Shown one piece after another: positions 20,303-28,785 of a DNA stretch of 64,000 nucleotides (position 1 is its first letter; every line of letters begins with the position of its first letter). Both the position numbers and the translations under genes were made by a program. Source of the DNA: Mycolicibacterium cosmeticum (GTDB lineage Bacteria; Actinomycetota; Actinomycetes; Mycobacteriales; Mycobacteriaceae); NCBI GenBank assembly GCA_016197365.1, contig JACPVS010000006.1, positions 704,954-768,953 on the forward strand, written 5' to 3'. The notes under the pieces were generated by a model, which worked only from the letters and a program-made list of their open reading frames with translations, did not search any database and was not told the DNA's origin.

Positions 20303-20593
20303 ATGTCCGACGAATTCGGGGTGAACACCGACGAACTGATGGCGATCGTGACGCGGATCGCCGACTTCGAGCGGCGGATCGCGGCGATGGTCGCCGAGGT
20401 CGACCAGCAGGTCGCCTCCCTGCACGCCTCATGGGAGGGCAGCGCGGCGGCGGCCCAGGCCGACGCGCACCGCCGCTGGGCCGAAGGCGCTCAGCAGATG
20501 CGCGAGGCACTGCAGGAGTTGCAGCAAGCCGGTGAGAAGGCCCACCAGAACTACACCGGAGCAGCCCTGGCCAACCTGACCATGTGGGCCTGA
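20303..20593 (+). CDS. WXG100 protein, EsxE-like partner of a CpnT-type toxin
   Basis: A 96-residue helical hairpin with W44-E-G46 at the turn (LHASWEGSAAA). The C-terminus AHQNYTGAALANLTMWA is very close to that of M. tuberculosis EsxE (Rv3904c), and HRRWAEGAQQMREAL matches its second helix. It probably heterodimerises with the EsxF-like product just upstream; type VII secretion systems export such pairs. It lies one base after the first WXG100 gene and six bases before the toxin gene, consistent with a single operon. No ESX secretion machinery genes are in the window, so the export apparatus must be encoded elsewhere. Confidence 0.86.
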   Translation: MSDEFGVNTDELMAIVTRIADFERRIAAMVAEVDQQVASLHASWEGSAAAAQADAHRRWAEGAQQMREALQELQQAGEKAHQNYTGAALANLTMWA

Positions 20594-20599
20594 CCGCCG

Positions 20600-22243
20600 A
20601 TGGCGCCGCCCATCGTCGTCGACCCGAAAGCGCTGGACTCCGCCGGCCAGACCATGACCACGCAGGCCATCGACCTCGGTAAGGCCATCCACGCACTCGG
20701 TGCCGCCCTGGGCGGTTGCGCGGGAATGTGCGGCAACGATCCCGCAGGCATCATTCACGCCCGGTCCTACGACAACTCCGCGAAGTCGATGCTCGAGGCG
20801 ATGATCGACCTCACCAACGGGATGGCCCGCACCGGTGACGCGGTACGCACCAGCGCGGTCAACTATTCGCTCGCCGAGGTGGCATCGAACACCCATGGAA
20901 ACGGCGGTCCGCCGCTGCCCGCTGTGCCACAGACTCCGCCTGCGAGCTCACCGCTGGCACCGTCGGCGCAGGGCAGTTTCGACGGTGCACCACCGGGCTG
21001 GTCGTTGGTCGAGCCGTTTCTGGGCATGATTTGGCCGAATGGCGATTCCGGACAGCTGCGCGCGGCGGCGCAAGCGTGGTCGACGGCCGGCTCGGCGTTT
21101 CTGTCCACCGAAGCGGAGATGATCGGCGCCTTCGGAGTGGTTGCCGGGCAGCATGTTCCAGAAGGCGAGAAGATCGGCCAGGCGGTGAACGCGTCAAGCA
21201 CCAACTCGACGACGCTGTTCACCCAGTGCGTCACCGTGTCGTCGAACCTCGTCGACTATGCCGGGCAGATCGACGCCGTCCACGCGGCGATCCTCGACCT
21301 GCTCTCCCGGGTCGTCAATCCGCTCACAGGGATTCGCGAGGTGTGGGACATCATCACCGGCGACGACAACGACGAGATCAAGAAGATCGCCGACGACATC
21401 CGTGTGGTGATCAACAACTTCAAAGCCGAGGTGTCCGCTCTCGCCCAATTGTTGGCCCCGATCGTCGCCGCCGCCGAGGCGGTCATCTCGGCGATGGCGC
21501 AGTACGTGAAGATGGAGCTCGAGCAGTTTGGCGACGCCGCGTACAACGTCCTTGCCGATGTGGTGAACAGCGCGGCGAGCTTCGGCAACGCGGCACTGCA
21601 CAATCCCCTCGACGCGCTCGCCATGGCCGGCGGGGCAGCGATGATGGGACTTGGTGCGGGACTGGAGGTTCCAGGTGTCCTCCTCGACGCCACAGGCGTC
21701 GGAGCCATCGGGGGCGTCCCCCTCAACCTCGCCGGCGCCGGGTTGATGGCCGGCGGAGCGACCCTCGCCGGCGGTGGTGCGATAGACCTGTCCCAGCATG
21801 TCGCCGAAAACGGCGTCATCGTCATGAACGCGCACACCGGCCGGCCAGGCGAGGGCGTGGATCGTGGCGACGGTCGCGACCCTTATGGGCACATCACCGG
21901 CCGACAGGGCGGCGGGTATGCGCGGCAGCGGGAGGCCGAGGGCATCGAGAACTACGGGGAGGACAATCCCGGTCGGTGGGTGACCACCGAGCAGCGAAAA
22001 GCCACCGTGGAGGGCGGTGCCAGTGGGGGTCGGTTCTACGATGGCCTGGGTCGATTGCCGGACGGCACCTACGAGGGTATCGAGGTGAAGTCGGGGGGCG
22101 CCTCGTTGTCGCCTGGCCAACGCGCGTTCGACAGTCAGGTGTCAGAAACTAATCCGGCATACGTCACCATCACCAACGAACAAGGGGTAGTGGAAACTGT
22201 GAAGGTCACAAAGGTTCACGTCGAGTCGGTACCGGGCGAATGA
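20600..22243 (+). CDS. CpnT-type exported toxin with PD-(D/E)XK nuclease-like C-terminus
   Basis: A 547-residue polymorphic-toxin-like protein. Residues 1-100 (VVDPKALDSAG, GCAGMCGNDPAG, NYSLAEVAS) and about 135-300 (GMIWPNGDSGQLRAAAQAW, QIDAVHAAILDLL, NPLTGIREVWDIITGDDNDEI) strongly resemble the N-terminal domain of M. tuberculosis CpnT (Rv3903c), which mediates export and channel formation. Residues 335-400 are a Gly/Ala-rich hydrophobic stretch. The last 140 residues are unlike the CpnT NAD-glycohydrolase domain: Asp481 (FYDGL), then Glu495-x-Lys497 (GIEVKSG) and Gln507 follow the PD-(D/E)XK order of restriction-endonuclease-fold toxins. A nuclease toxin is therefore inferred. The stop overlaps the next gene in an ATGA, as toxin and immunity genes often do. 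Confidence 0.82.
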   Translation: MAPPIVVDPKALDSAGQTMTTQAIDLGKAIHALGAALGGCAGMCGNDPAGIIHARSYDNSAKSMLEAMIDLTNGMARTGDAVRTSAVNYSLAEVASNTHGNGGPPLPAVPQTPPASSPLAPSAQGSFDGAPPGWSLVEPFLGMIWPNGDSGQLRAAAQAWSTAGSAFLSTEAEMIGAFGVVAGQHVPEGEKIGQAVNASSTNSTTLFTQCVTVSSNLVDYAGQIDAVHAAILDLLSRVVNPLTGIREVWDIITGDDNDEIKKIADDIRVVINNFKAEVSALAQLLAPIVAAAEAVISAMAQYVKMELEQFGDAAYNVLADVVNSAASFGNAALHNPLDALAMAGGAAMMGLGAGLEVPGVLLDATGVGAIGGVPLNLAGAGLMAGGATLAGGGAIDLSQHVAENGVIVMNAHTGRPGEGVDRGDGRDPYGHITGRQGGGYARQREAEGIENYGEDNPGRWVTTEQRKATVEGGASGGRFYDGLGRLPDGTYEGIEVKSGGASLSPGQRAFDSQVSETNPAYVTITNEQGVVETVKVTKVHVESVPGE

Positions 22244-22836
22244 GACTCGAAAGGCCAACCCACATAAGGAAATCAAATCGCTCGTCAGGGTGGATGAGCG
22301 ATTTCACAGAAGAAATCCCGGGACAGATCTCCGCGGGCATCGATCGCCTTGGCAACGGCAAGTACACCTCGTACTCGATCTATCCGCTCCCTCCAGACGC
22401 GGCGTACGACGAGGATGTTTACCCCACCGAGTGGATCCAGACCACCGGCACCGCGCCCGATCGGTTGACTGTCGAGATCAAGCAGCGTGACAGCGCCGGT
22501 GTGCACCGCATGTACACCGTCGGCCACCCGGAAGCCGCTACCGAAACAGCCGAGGACCAGACCATCTACAACGGCGACAACGAATACCGTGTCCGCCCCG
22601 CGGAGGTTCTCACCGCCACCGAAGCCATCAGCCTCTTCCAGCACTACTACGACACCCATTCGGTCCCGGCGGGCTGGCACCTGCGCGAACAGCCCGAATT
22701 CTCCGACACCGCAGTCGAAGAGCACCTGGCAGCCCAAGCTGCGACGGGTGACAAGTCGACGGCGAGGGGCCGCGCCCCTGTCACCGACGAGAGTCCGGCG
22801 GCCAAAAAGGCTCGGAAGCCCCGAACCGGCGCTTAG
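22240..22836 (+). CDS. Putative immunity protein for the CpnT-type toxin, copy 1
   Basis: A 198-residue soluble protein whose start overlaps the toxin stop (ATGA). No signal peptide or membrane segment is visible. The C-terminal part of the core, RPAEVLTATEAISLFQHYY then VPAGWHLRE, resembles the ending of Imm1-type immunity proteins (AEA..LF..TG..P..W pattern), but this is pattern matching only. Residues 157-198 form a Lys/Ala/Pro-rich tail absent from the second copy. Its position directly after the toxin is the main argument for an immunity role. The core aligns without gaps to the 22877 gene with 127 of 156 identical residues by hand count. Confidence 0.65.
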   Translation: MRLERPTHIRKSNRSSGWMSDFTEEIPGQISAGIDRLGNGKYTSYSIYPLPPDAAYDEDVYPTEWIQTTGTAPDRLTVEIKQRDSAGVHRMYTVGHPEAATETAEDQTIYNGDNEYRVRPAEVLTATEAISLFQHYYDTHSVPAGWHLREQPEFSDTAVEEHLAAQAATGDKSTARGRAPVTDESPAAKKARKPRTGA

Positions 22837-23344
22837 GCCGCTAGGGGAAGTGACACTTAGTAAGGATTACGGGAGAATGCAACTCGACCGACCCACGCAT
22901 GTCTTGAAATCCAACCGCGCCACGATGTGGATGAGCGACTTTCCCGAGGAGATTCCCGGTCAAATAGCCGCCGGAGTCAACAGGCTCGGCGACGGCGAAT
23001 ACACCTCCTACTCCATCTATCCGCTCCCGCCGGACGCAGCGTACGACGAGACGATTTACCCCACCGAGTGGATTCAGACCACCGGGATCGCTCCCGATCG
23101 GTTGACTGTCGAGATCAAAGAACGTGACAGCGCCGGAGTGCACCGCCTGTACACCGTCGGACACCTCGAAGCCGCCGGCGAAAACGCCGAAATCGAAATT
23201 ATCCGAAACGGCGACAACGAATACACCGTCCGCCCCGCAGAGGTCCTCACCACCACCGAGGCCATCGAACTCTTTCAGCACTATTACAACACCCATTCGG
23301 TCCCGGCAGGCTGGCATCTACGCGAACAACCCGAATTCTCCGAC
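22240..23344 (+). repeat. Tandem duplication of the immunity-type gene
   Basis: The segments 22240-22710 and 22877-23344 encode paralogous cores. Nucleotide identity is visibly high throughout, for example long shared stretches around the DRLTVEIK and THSVPAGWHLREQPEFSD codons. Divergence at the N-terminus and around codons 101-110 shows it is not recent. Confidence 0.85.
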
Positions 23345-23380
23345 ATCGAGGTCGCGAGGACTCAAAAGTCAACCGGCTGA
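22877..23380 (+). CDS. Putative immunity protein, copy 2 (paralogue)
   Basis: A 167-residue paralogue of the preceding gene, about 81 percent identical over the shared 156 residues. It begins MQLDRPTHVLKSNR with GGGAG directly upstream and ends shortly after EQPEFSD, lacking the basic tail of copy 1. The 40-base gap from copy 1 suggests cotranscription. Substitutions cluster at residues 9-17 and 101-110 (TETAEDQTIY in copy 1 against GENAEIEIIR here), which may be the toxin-contact surface if this is an immunity protein. It could protect against a related toxin variant (an orphan immunity gene) or simply raise the dose. Confidence 0.62.
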   Translation: MQLDRPTHVLKSNRATMWMSDFPEEIPGQIAAGVNRLGDGEYTSYSIYPLPPDAAYDETIYPTEWIQTTGIAPDRLTVEIKERDSAGVHRLYTVGHLEAAGENAEIEIIRNGDNEYTVRPAEVLTTTEAIELFQHYYNTHSVPAGWHLREQPEFSDIEVARTQKSTG

Positions 23381-23392
23381 GCAGAAGCCGAA

Positions 23393-23842
23393 CTACCGCT
23401 CGTACCGAGCGGGGTCGACGTTCAGATGCGCCGACACATCCCCGACCATCTCGACGTCCACGACGCGCTCGGTGAAGTACCAGCCGTCGTCGTCACAGGC
23501 GAACGCGTCTGCGTAGCGCCCGACCACGATCGGCTGCAACGGCACGGATTCGGTGTTCTGTACGACGACGAACGTGGAACGCGCCGTTGCTGTCTCACCG
23601 TCCACGTCGACGATGGGATTGAGCACCAGGTGACGGGTGCGCGGACGGTTGCCGTGCTCAGGGTAACGGCGGGTGGTCATCGCGAACAGCCCGGCGATCG
23701 TCTCCGCACCCGACGCCGAGCCGGAGGCAGGACCGCCGAAGGTCGCGCGGCCCAACAACTGTCCGACGCCGTCGAAGTCGCCGGCGTCGATCAGCTCGGC
23801 GTAGGTGTACAACAGCCGGGTCACGTCGTCCGACGGGCTCAT
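23393..23842 (-). CDS. SnoaL/NTF2-like protein
   Basis: A 149-residue protein with the cone-like NTF2 fold pattern: an N-terminal helix ([27 protein letters not shown]), a central [25 protein letters not shown] strand pair, and a closing strand [15 protein letters not shown]. This is the SnoaL-like polyketide cyclase/steroid isomerase superfamily, where many mycobacterial members lack assigned substrates. The ATG at 23842 overlaps the tsaD stop in an ATGA, so it is translated with the tsa cluster. A longer frame to 23965 lies inside tsaD and is rejected. It forms the boundary between the toxin cassette and the conserved tsa operon. Confidence 0.78.
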   Translation of the reverse strand: MSPSDDVTRLLYTYAELIDAGDFDGVGQLLGRATFGGPASGSASGAETIAGLFAMTTRRYPEHGNRPRTRHLVLNPIVDVDGETATARSTFVVVQNTESVPLQPIVVGRYADAFACDDDGWYFTERVVDVEMVGDVSAHLNVDPARYER

Positions 23843-24897
23843 GCCACTTGTCCCTTCACCACCGGCAGACCGGGATCGCTGGCCACGCTCAGCGGGGACG
23901 GCGGCGCACCCGCGTCGATCAGGTGCGCAGCGAATGATGCGATCATCGCGCCGTTGTCGGTGCACAACCGCGGCCGCGGCACCCGTAACGTCAATCCCGC
24001 TGCGTTACAGCGCTCTTCGGCAAGTTCGCGCACCCGAGAGTTGGCCGCGACGCCGCCGGCGATCAGCAGAGTCGACACCCCCAGATCGGTGGCGGCACGC
24101 ACCGCCTTGGCCGTCAGCACGTCTGCGACCGATTCCTGGAATCCGGCCGCCACGTCGGCGCGCACCGCGTCCGGGTGGCGCTCCATGTGCCGCGCCACCG
24201 CGGTCTTGAGCCCGGAGAAGCTGAACGTGTACGCCCCATCGCGCGGTCCGGTCATCCCGCGCGGGAACACGATGGCCGTGCGATCACCGGTGCGGGCCAG
24301 CTCGTCCAGCGGCCGCCCGCCCGGATAAGGCAGCCCGAGCAGCCGGGCCACCTTGTCGTAGGCCTCCCCCGCCGCGTCGTCGACGGTGCTGCCGAGTTCG
24401 ACGATGGGCTCGCCGAGTGAGCGCACGTGCAACAACTCGGTGTGCCCGCCGGACACCAGCAGCCCCACGCATTCCGGCAGCGGGCCATGGTCATACACGT
24501 CGGCGGCCAGGTGCCCACCCAGGTGGTTCACCGCGTAGAACGGCACGCCCCAGGCCGCCGCGTACGCCTTCGCCGCGGCGACCCCGACCAGCAGAGCCCC
24601 GGCCAGGCCGGGGCCGATGGTGGCGGCCACCACGTCGGGACGGGTCACCCCGGCGGTCGCCAGGGCGCGGCGCATGGTCGGCCCCAGCGATTCCAGATGC
24701 GCGCGCGACGCGATCTCAGGCACCACGCCACCGAAGCGGGCATGTTCGTCGACGCTGGACGCGACCTCGTCGGCCAGCAGTGTGACGGTGCCGTTCTCCA
24801 GCCGGGCGATGCCGACTCCTGTTTCGTCACAGGAGCTTTCGATGGCCAGGATGATCTTTGGCGGCGGGCAGGAGCGCAGCGACTCGGGGTTAGGCAT
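23839..24897 (-). CDS. tsaD: tRNA N6-threonylcarbamoyltransferase TsaD
   Basis: Transfers the threonylcarbamoyl group to A37 of ANN-decoding tRNAs, with TsaB and TsaE. The 352-residue ASKHA-fold protein shows [12 protein letters not shown] at the start of the nucleotide-binding fold, the metal-binding His pair in [11 protein letters not shown], and [11 protein letters not shown]. About eight extra residues precede the family start ([13 protein letters not shown]), and an internal start is possible. It corresponds to Rv3419c. Its start overlaps the rimI stop by eight bases within the tsaE-tsaB-rimI-tsaD operon. Confidence 0.95.
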   Translation of the reverse strand: MPNPESLRSCPPPKIILAIESSCDETGVGIARLENGTVTLLADEVASSVDEHARFGGVVPEIASRAHLESLGPTMRRALATAGVTRPDVVAATIGPGLAGALLVGVAAAKAYAAAWGVPFYAVNHLGGHLAADVYDHGPLPECVGLLVSGGHTELLHVRSLGEPIVELGSTVDDAAGEAYDKVARLLGLPYPGGRPLDELARTGDRTAIVFPRGMTGPRDGAYTFSFSGLKTAVARHMERHPDAVRADVAAGFQESVADVLTAKAVRAATDLGVSTLLIAGGVAANSRVRELAEERCNAAGLTLRVPRPRLCTDNGAMIASFAAHLIDAGAPPSPLSVASDPGLPVVKGQVA

Positions 24898-25342
24898 GAG
24901 GGTCTCGCTTCATGGTGTAGGCGTCGGCACCGCTGACCTTGTAGTACCGCTTGCGCAGGCCCACCGTCACGAAACCGACGCTTTCGTACAAGGTGATCGC
25001 CGCGTCGTTGTCGGTGCGAACCTCCAGGAACACCACGCCGCGGCCGGCGAACTCCAGCAGATCCGCCAGGAGCAGCCTGCCGATTCCGACGCCCTGGTGA
25101 TCGGGGTCCACGCCGATGGTGTGCACCTCGTACTCGAACGGCGGTATCCGGCCCAGCCGGGCGATTCCGGCGTAGCCCACCAACCGTTGACCGTCCCGCG
25201 CCGCCACGTAGTGGGTGTGTTTGGCCTCCAAGGCCTGCAGGAATGCCGACGGCGGCCACGGGTCATCCCCGTCGAACAGCTGCGCCTCCAGTTCGGCACA
25301 CCGATCCGCGTCCAATGCGGTCAGTGCATCGATCACGGTCAC
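24890..25342 (-). CDS. rimI: RimI-type ribosomal-protein/N-alpha acetyltransferase
   Basis: A 150-residue GNAT acetyltransferase. The acetyl-CoA loop is [12 protein letters not shown], preceded by [10 protein letters not shown] (beta4) and followed by [20 protein letters not shown] and [10 protein letters not shown], a combination typical of RimI. RimI acetylates the N-terminal residue of ribosomal protein S18 and, in mycobacteria, can act on other N-termini. The GTG at 25342 overlaps the tsaB stop (GTGA) and gives the usual length; the upstream extension to 25423 is not family-like. It corresponds to Rv3420c and sits in its normal place between tsaB and tsaD. Confidence 0.93.
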   Translation of the reverse strand: MTVIDALTALDADRCAELEAQLFDGDDPWPPSAFLQALEAKHTHYVAARDGQRLVGYAGIARLGRIPPFEYEVHTIGVDPDHQGVGIGRLLLADLLEFAGRGVVFLEVRTDNDAAITLYESVGFVTVGLRKRYYKVSGADAYTMKRDPHA

Positions 25343-25971
25343 GCCAGGCCCCGTTCGGCCAGCGACTTGGCGTCCGGGCGGCGCAGGTACATCGGCACCA
25401 ACGGCTCCGGCTCGACGGACCAATCCACCACCACGGCAGCCAGGTCCGCGGACGACGGATACTCGGGTCCGATCACCGGAAGGCCGAACGCCGCGGCATG
25501 CACGGGCGAACCGGCCACCGCTTCCACCCCGTCGAACACCACATCTGCCGACGCGCTGACGTCGGGGCCGCCGATGCGGACCCCATCGCGGTAACGCGCC
25601 CAGTACACCTCACGGCGGCGGGCATCGGTCACCACCAGGACATCCCCGCGAGTTGCGCCGCCGATCGCGTCCAGGCTGCACACGCCGAACACCGGGATGC
25701 CCAGCGCATGCCCGTAGGCCGCGGCGGTCGCCATCCCCACCCGCAGACCGGTGAACGGGCCCGGCCCGCACCCGACCACCACAGCATCCAGATCGCCCAT
25801 CGTCCTGCCGCTGTCAGCAAGGGCGGCAAGCACATTCGGGGTGAGGCATTCGGCGTGAGCCCGGGCGTCGACGGTGATCCGCTCGGCCAGTATGGTGCGG
25901 GTGTCCCCCGCCGAGACGATCCCGGCCGTCACCGCAGGCGTCGCGGTGTCGATGGCGAGTACCAGCGTCAT
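25339..25971 (-). CDS. tsaB: tRNA threonylcarbamoyladenosine biosynthesis protein TsaB
   Basis: A 210-residue ASKHA-fold, enzymatically inactive scaffold that dimerises with TsaD for t6A formation. LAIDTATPAVTAGI at the N-terminus and VVVGCGPGPFTGLRVGMATA in the middle are the family hallmarks. It lacks the metal-binding His pair of TsaD. The start at MTLVLAID overlaps the tsaE stop in an ATGA, and its own stop overlaps rimI. It corresponds to Rv3421c. Confidence 0.93.
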   Translation of the reverse strand: MTLVLAIDTATPAVTAGIVSAGDTRTILAERITVDARAHAECLTPNVLAALADSGRTMGDLDAVVVGCGPGPFTGLRVGMATAAAYGHALGIPVFGVCSLDAIGGATRGDVLVVTDARRREVYWARYRDGVRIGGPDVSASADVVFDGVEAVAGSPVHAAAFGLPVIGPEYPSSADLAAVVVDWSVEPEPLVPMYLRRPDAKSLAERGLA

Positions 25972-26432
25972 GCCACACTCCATTGCCACGTCGCGGTTCG
26001 GGTGTCGGTCTCGGCGTCGCGCTCCAACCGGATGTCCAAATGGTTGTCCGACAGCCGCTCGGCCAGCCCTTCGCCCCATTCCACCACCACGACGGCATCC
26101 TCCAGATCGGTGTCCAGATCCAGCGAATCCAGTTCGCCGAGAATGTCATCGGTCTGGTCCAGCAGCCGGTAGATGTCCACGTGGATCAGGGCGGGGGTCT
26201 CGGCCCGGCGTGCCGGATGCACGCGGGCCAGCACATAGGTCGGCGACGTCACCGGCCCGTCGACATCCATCGCCTGCGCAATTCCCCTGGCCAGCACCGT
26301 CTTTCCCGCGCCCAGCGGCCCGGCGAGCACCACCACGTCCCCGGCGCGCAGCTGCGCACCCAACCGAGCCCCGAGCGCGATAGTGTCACCCTCGGTCGGG
26401 AGTTGCGCCGTCCCGCCTTCCCGTTCAGCCAT
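25968..26432 (-). CDS. tsaE: tRNA threonylcarbamoyladenosine biosynthesis ATPase TsaE
   Basis: A 154-residue P-loop ATPase that activates the TsaB-TsaD complex. Walker A is GPLGAGKT (residues 38-45). DVDGPVTSPTYVLARVH and the LIHVDIYRL strand, and then VVVEWGEGL, are family signatures. It corresponds to Rv3422c. The start overlaps the stop of the alpha/beta hydrolase by eight bases, so the operon runs alr, hydrolase, tsaE, tsaB, rimI, tsaD, SnoaL-like gene. Confidence 0.94.
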   Translation of the reverse strand: MAEREGGTAQLPTEGDTIALGARLGAQLRAGDVVVLAGPLGAGKTVLARGIAQAMDVDGPVTSPTYVLARVHPARRAETPALIHVDIYRLLDQTDDILGELDSLDLDTDLEDAVVVVEWGEGLAERLSDNHLDIRLERDAETDTRTATWQWSVA

Positions 26433-27540
26433 GCCGGGCCCGCGCTTTCAGGCGCCGGGTCAGTGCGATGAGCTTGGACGGGGTGGCGCGTTCCACCAGT
26501 CGCACCAGGGCGTCGTCGATGACTTCGGGCTGTTCCAGCTGCACCAGATGCCCGGCACCCTCGACGACCACCAGTTCCGATTTCGGCAGCGACACCGCCA
26601 TCTCCTGCGAGTACTCCATCGGGGTAAGCAGATCATGGTCACCGCACGCGATGAGCGTCGGGACCTTCGCCAGGGTCTTGAGTCCGGCAGTCTCGTCGTG
26701 CACTTCGAGGGCGTGCAGGAATCCGACCATCGTCGTCATCGACGTTTCGTGCATCATCTTCTCGGAGAACGCGACGACGCTGCGGCTGACCTTCTCGTCA
26801 CCGTACGAGGCGGCCCGCAGGACCGGGCCGATGACCGATCGGGCGGCACCGCGGCCGTGGTTCACCGTCTTGGGCGCATAGCGGACGGCGAAGCGGGCGG
26901 CCTCCAGGGCCGGGTTGCGCAGGATCTCCCCGAGCGGTGAGCGCGAAACCCCTTCCGCTGCAGAGGCGATCATCGCCGCGCCGACGATCCGGCTGGGGTA
27001 GAGCTTCGGGAATTGGCGGGCATGTGAGAGCACCGTCATGCCGCCCATCGAGTGGCCGACCAGGACGACGGGACCACGGGGCGCCATCACCGCGAGCACC
27101 GCTTCCAGGTCCTGACCCAACTGCGGGACCGTGAAGGTGTCGGGTGGGGCATCGCCGGACAGTCCGTGGCCGCGCTGGTCGTAGAACACCATGCGGACCT
27201 GGTTGCCCCACTGTTCGGCGAGCCGGGCGCGCTGGAAATGGAAGGCGCCCATCCGAAGACAGAACCCGTGCGCGAACACGACGGTCAGCCGCGCATCGGC
27301 GGGCCCGACCTCGCGTACCGCGAGCGGTACCCCGTCCGGGGTGGTGACGACGACGCTGCGGTCGGCCTCGATCAGCTCGAAATCCTCGTCCAGATAAGGG
27401 TCCTCGTCGGCGATCCGGCGTGCGACCGACCGTGCCACCGACACTCCGGCGCCTGCTCCCACCGCGACCAGTCCGGCGAGACCGGCCAGCCAGGGCGCTC
27501 TGCCCCGGTCGGGGTGCGGCCGGGTCTCGTCGTCGGTCAC
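26425..27540 (-). CDS. Alpha/beta hydrolase with N-terminal membrane segment
   Basis: A 371-residue protein starting with GTG at 27540, five bases after the alr stop; the frame continues upstream to 28068 only as an alr shadow. Residues 17-38 (APWLAGLAGLVAVGAGAGVSVA) may be a membrane anchor or uncleaved signal. The hydrolase domain shows VVFAHGFCLRMGAF (oxyanion region), YDQRGHGLSG, the nucleophile elbow VLVGHSMGGM, the acid in CGDHDLLTP and the His in GAGHLVQLEQP. The substrate is unknown. Its place between alr and tsaE is conserved in several mycobacteria, though M. tuberculosis differs here. Confidence 0.85.
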   Translation of the reverse strand: MTDDETRPHPDRGRAPWLAGLAGLVAVGAGAGVSVARSVARRIADEDPYLDEDFELIEADRSVVVTTPDGVPLAVREVGPADARLTVVFAHGFCLRMGAFHFQRARLAEQWGNQVRMVFYDQRGHGLSGDAPPDTFTVPQLGQDLEAVLAVMAPRGPVVLVGHSMGGMTVLSHARQFPKLYPSRIVGAAMIASAAEGVSRSPLGEILRNPALEAARFAVRYAPKTVNHGRGAARSVIGPVLRAASYGDEKVSRSVVAFSEKMMHETSMTTMVGFLHALEVHDETAGLKTLAKVPTLIACGDHDLLTPMEYSQEMAVSLPKSELVVVEGAGHLVQLEQPEVIDDALVRLVERATPSKLIALTRRLKARARHG

Positions 27541-27545
27541 CGGTG

Positions 27546-28700
27546 TCAGCCCGCCTCGCCCTTGTAGACGCGGGTGACCCGGCCGCGGGGGCTCGTGACC
27601 ACCTCGTAGTTGATGGTGCCGAGCAGGTCGGCCCAGTCCTGCGCGGTGGGTTCGCCATGGTCGCCGGGTCCGAACAGGACAGCCTCGTCGCCGACCTGCA
27701 CGTCCGGGGTGCCGGGGCCGAGGTCGACCACGAACTGGTCCATACAGATCCGGCCCACGTTGGGCCGGCGGCGGCCGTTGATCAGCACTTCCAGGCGCCC
27801 GCTCAGCGGCCGGTAGACACCGTCGGCGTAGCCGATGGGCAGCAGCGCCAGGGTGGTGTCGTGCGGGGCGACCCAGGTGTGGCCGTAGGAGACGCCCTCC
27901 CCGGCCGGAACGGAACGAAGAAGGGCGACAGGACATTTCAGCGTCATCGCGGGCCGCAACCCCATGTCGCCGAGTTCGGGGATGGGACTCTGGCCGTAGA
28001 GCGCGATGCCGGGCCGGATCATGTCGTAGGCCAGGTCGTGGCGCGTCATCGCCGCCGGGGAACTGCACAGGTGCGCGATCTCGAAGTCCACCCCTGCCTC
28101 GCGGGCCGCTTCACGCATCTCGTCGAACCGCCGCACCTGCCGGTCCGTGGCCTGCGGATGGGCAGGGTCGTCGCCATTGGCGAGGTGACTCATGATGCCG
28201 CGCAATCGCAGCGCACCCTCGGTCGCACCCGCGCGGAGCGCCGCGAGCACCTCGGGCAGGTCGGCGGCCGCCACACCGTTGCGGGTCATGCCGGTGTCGA
28301 CCTTCAGCGTCACCGACGCTGTCACCCCGGTGTGCCGCGCCGCGTCGAGCAGTGCGCCCGTCTGGGCCGGCGAGGACACCGCGATCTGCACGTCGGCAGC
28401 CACCGCGGCCGCGAAATCGGCGCCGGGCGCATGCAGCCACGCCAGGATCGGGGCGGTGATGCGATCGCGGCGCAGTGCCAGCGCCTCCTCGACGGTGGCG
28501 ACCCCGAGTTCACTGGCTCCCGCGGCCAGGGCGGCGCGTGCCACCGGCGCCGCTCCGTGCCCGTATCCGTCGGCTTTGACCACCGCCATCACCGCGGCCG
28601 ACCCGGCGTGACCACGGAGAACGCCCACGTTGTGGGCCACCGCATCGAGATCGATGAGGGCCTGGGCGCCGAGAACGTCGGTTGTCTGCATCGCCACCAT
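27546..28700 (-). CDS. alr: Alanine racemase
   Basis: A PLP-dependent fold-type III enzyme giving D-alanine for peptidoglycan and the target of D-cycloserine. The 384-residue protein has the PLP lysine Lys42 in [12 protein letters not shown] and the catalytic Tyr in GVSYGHTW near residue 268, with the C-terminal [12 protein letters not shown] signature. It corresponds to Rv3423c. The start is ATG 28700 or ATG 28691 (MQTTDVL); the sequence does not clearly decide. It heads the operon that continues into the hydrolase and tsa genes. Confidence 0.95.
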   Translation of the reverse strand: MVAMQTTDVLGAQALIDLDAVAHNVGVLRGHAGSAAVMAVVKADGYGHGAAPVARAALAAGASELGVATVEEALALRRDRITAPILAWLHAPGADFAAAVAADVQIAVSSPAQTGALLDAARHTGVTASVTLKVDTGMTRNGVAAADLPEVLAALRAGATEGALRLRGIMSHLANGDDPAHPQATDRQVRRFDEMREAAREAGVDFEIAHLCSSPAAMTRHDLAYDMIRPGIALYGQSPIPELGDMGLRPAMTLKCPVALLRSVPAGEGVSYGHTWVAPHDTTLALLPIGYADGVYRPLSGRLEVLINGRRRPNVGRICMDQFVVDLGPGTPDVQVGDEAVLFGPGDHGEPTAQDWADLLGTINYEVVTSPRGRVTRVYKGEAG

Positions 28701-28785
28701 TTTCTCATGCCCGCGGAGGCGGGCTTGTTAGCGAAGCGCGCTCGAGATGTCCATCACATGCGCACCGTCGGCGGGCCCGCGTCAC

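Noticed and set aside
27541..28068. N-terminal extension of the alpha/beta hydrolase to 547 residues
   Set aside because: The extra 176 residues lie within alr and are Arg/Pro-rich shadow sequence; the GTG at 27540 fits the family.
28709..28724. Small GC hairpin between alr and gadB as a terminator
   Set aside because: The stem is only six base pairs and there is no U-tract on the gadB (minus) side.
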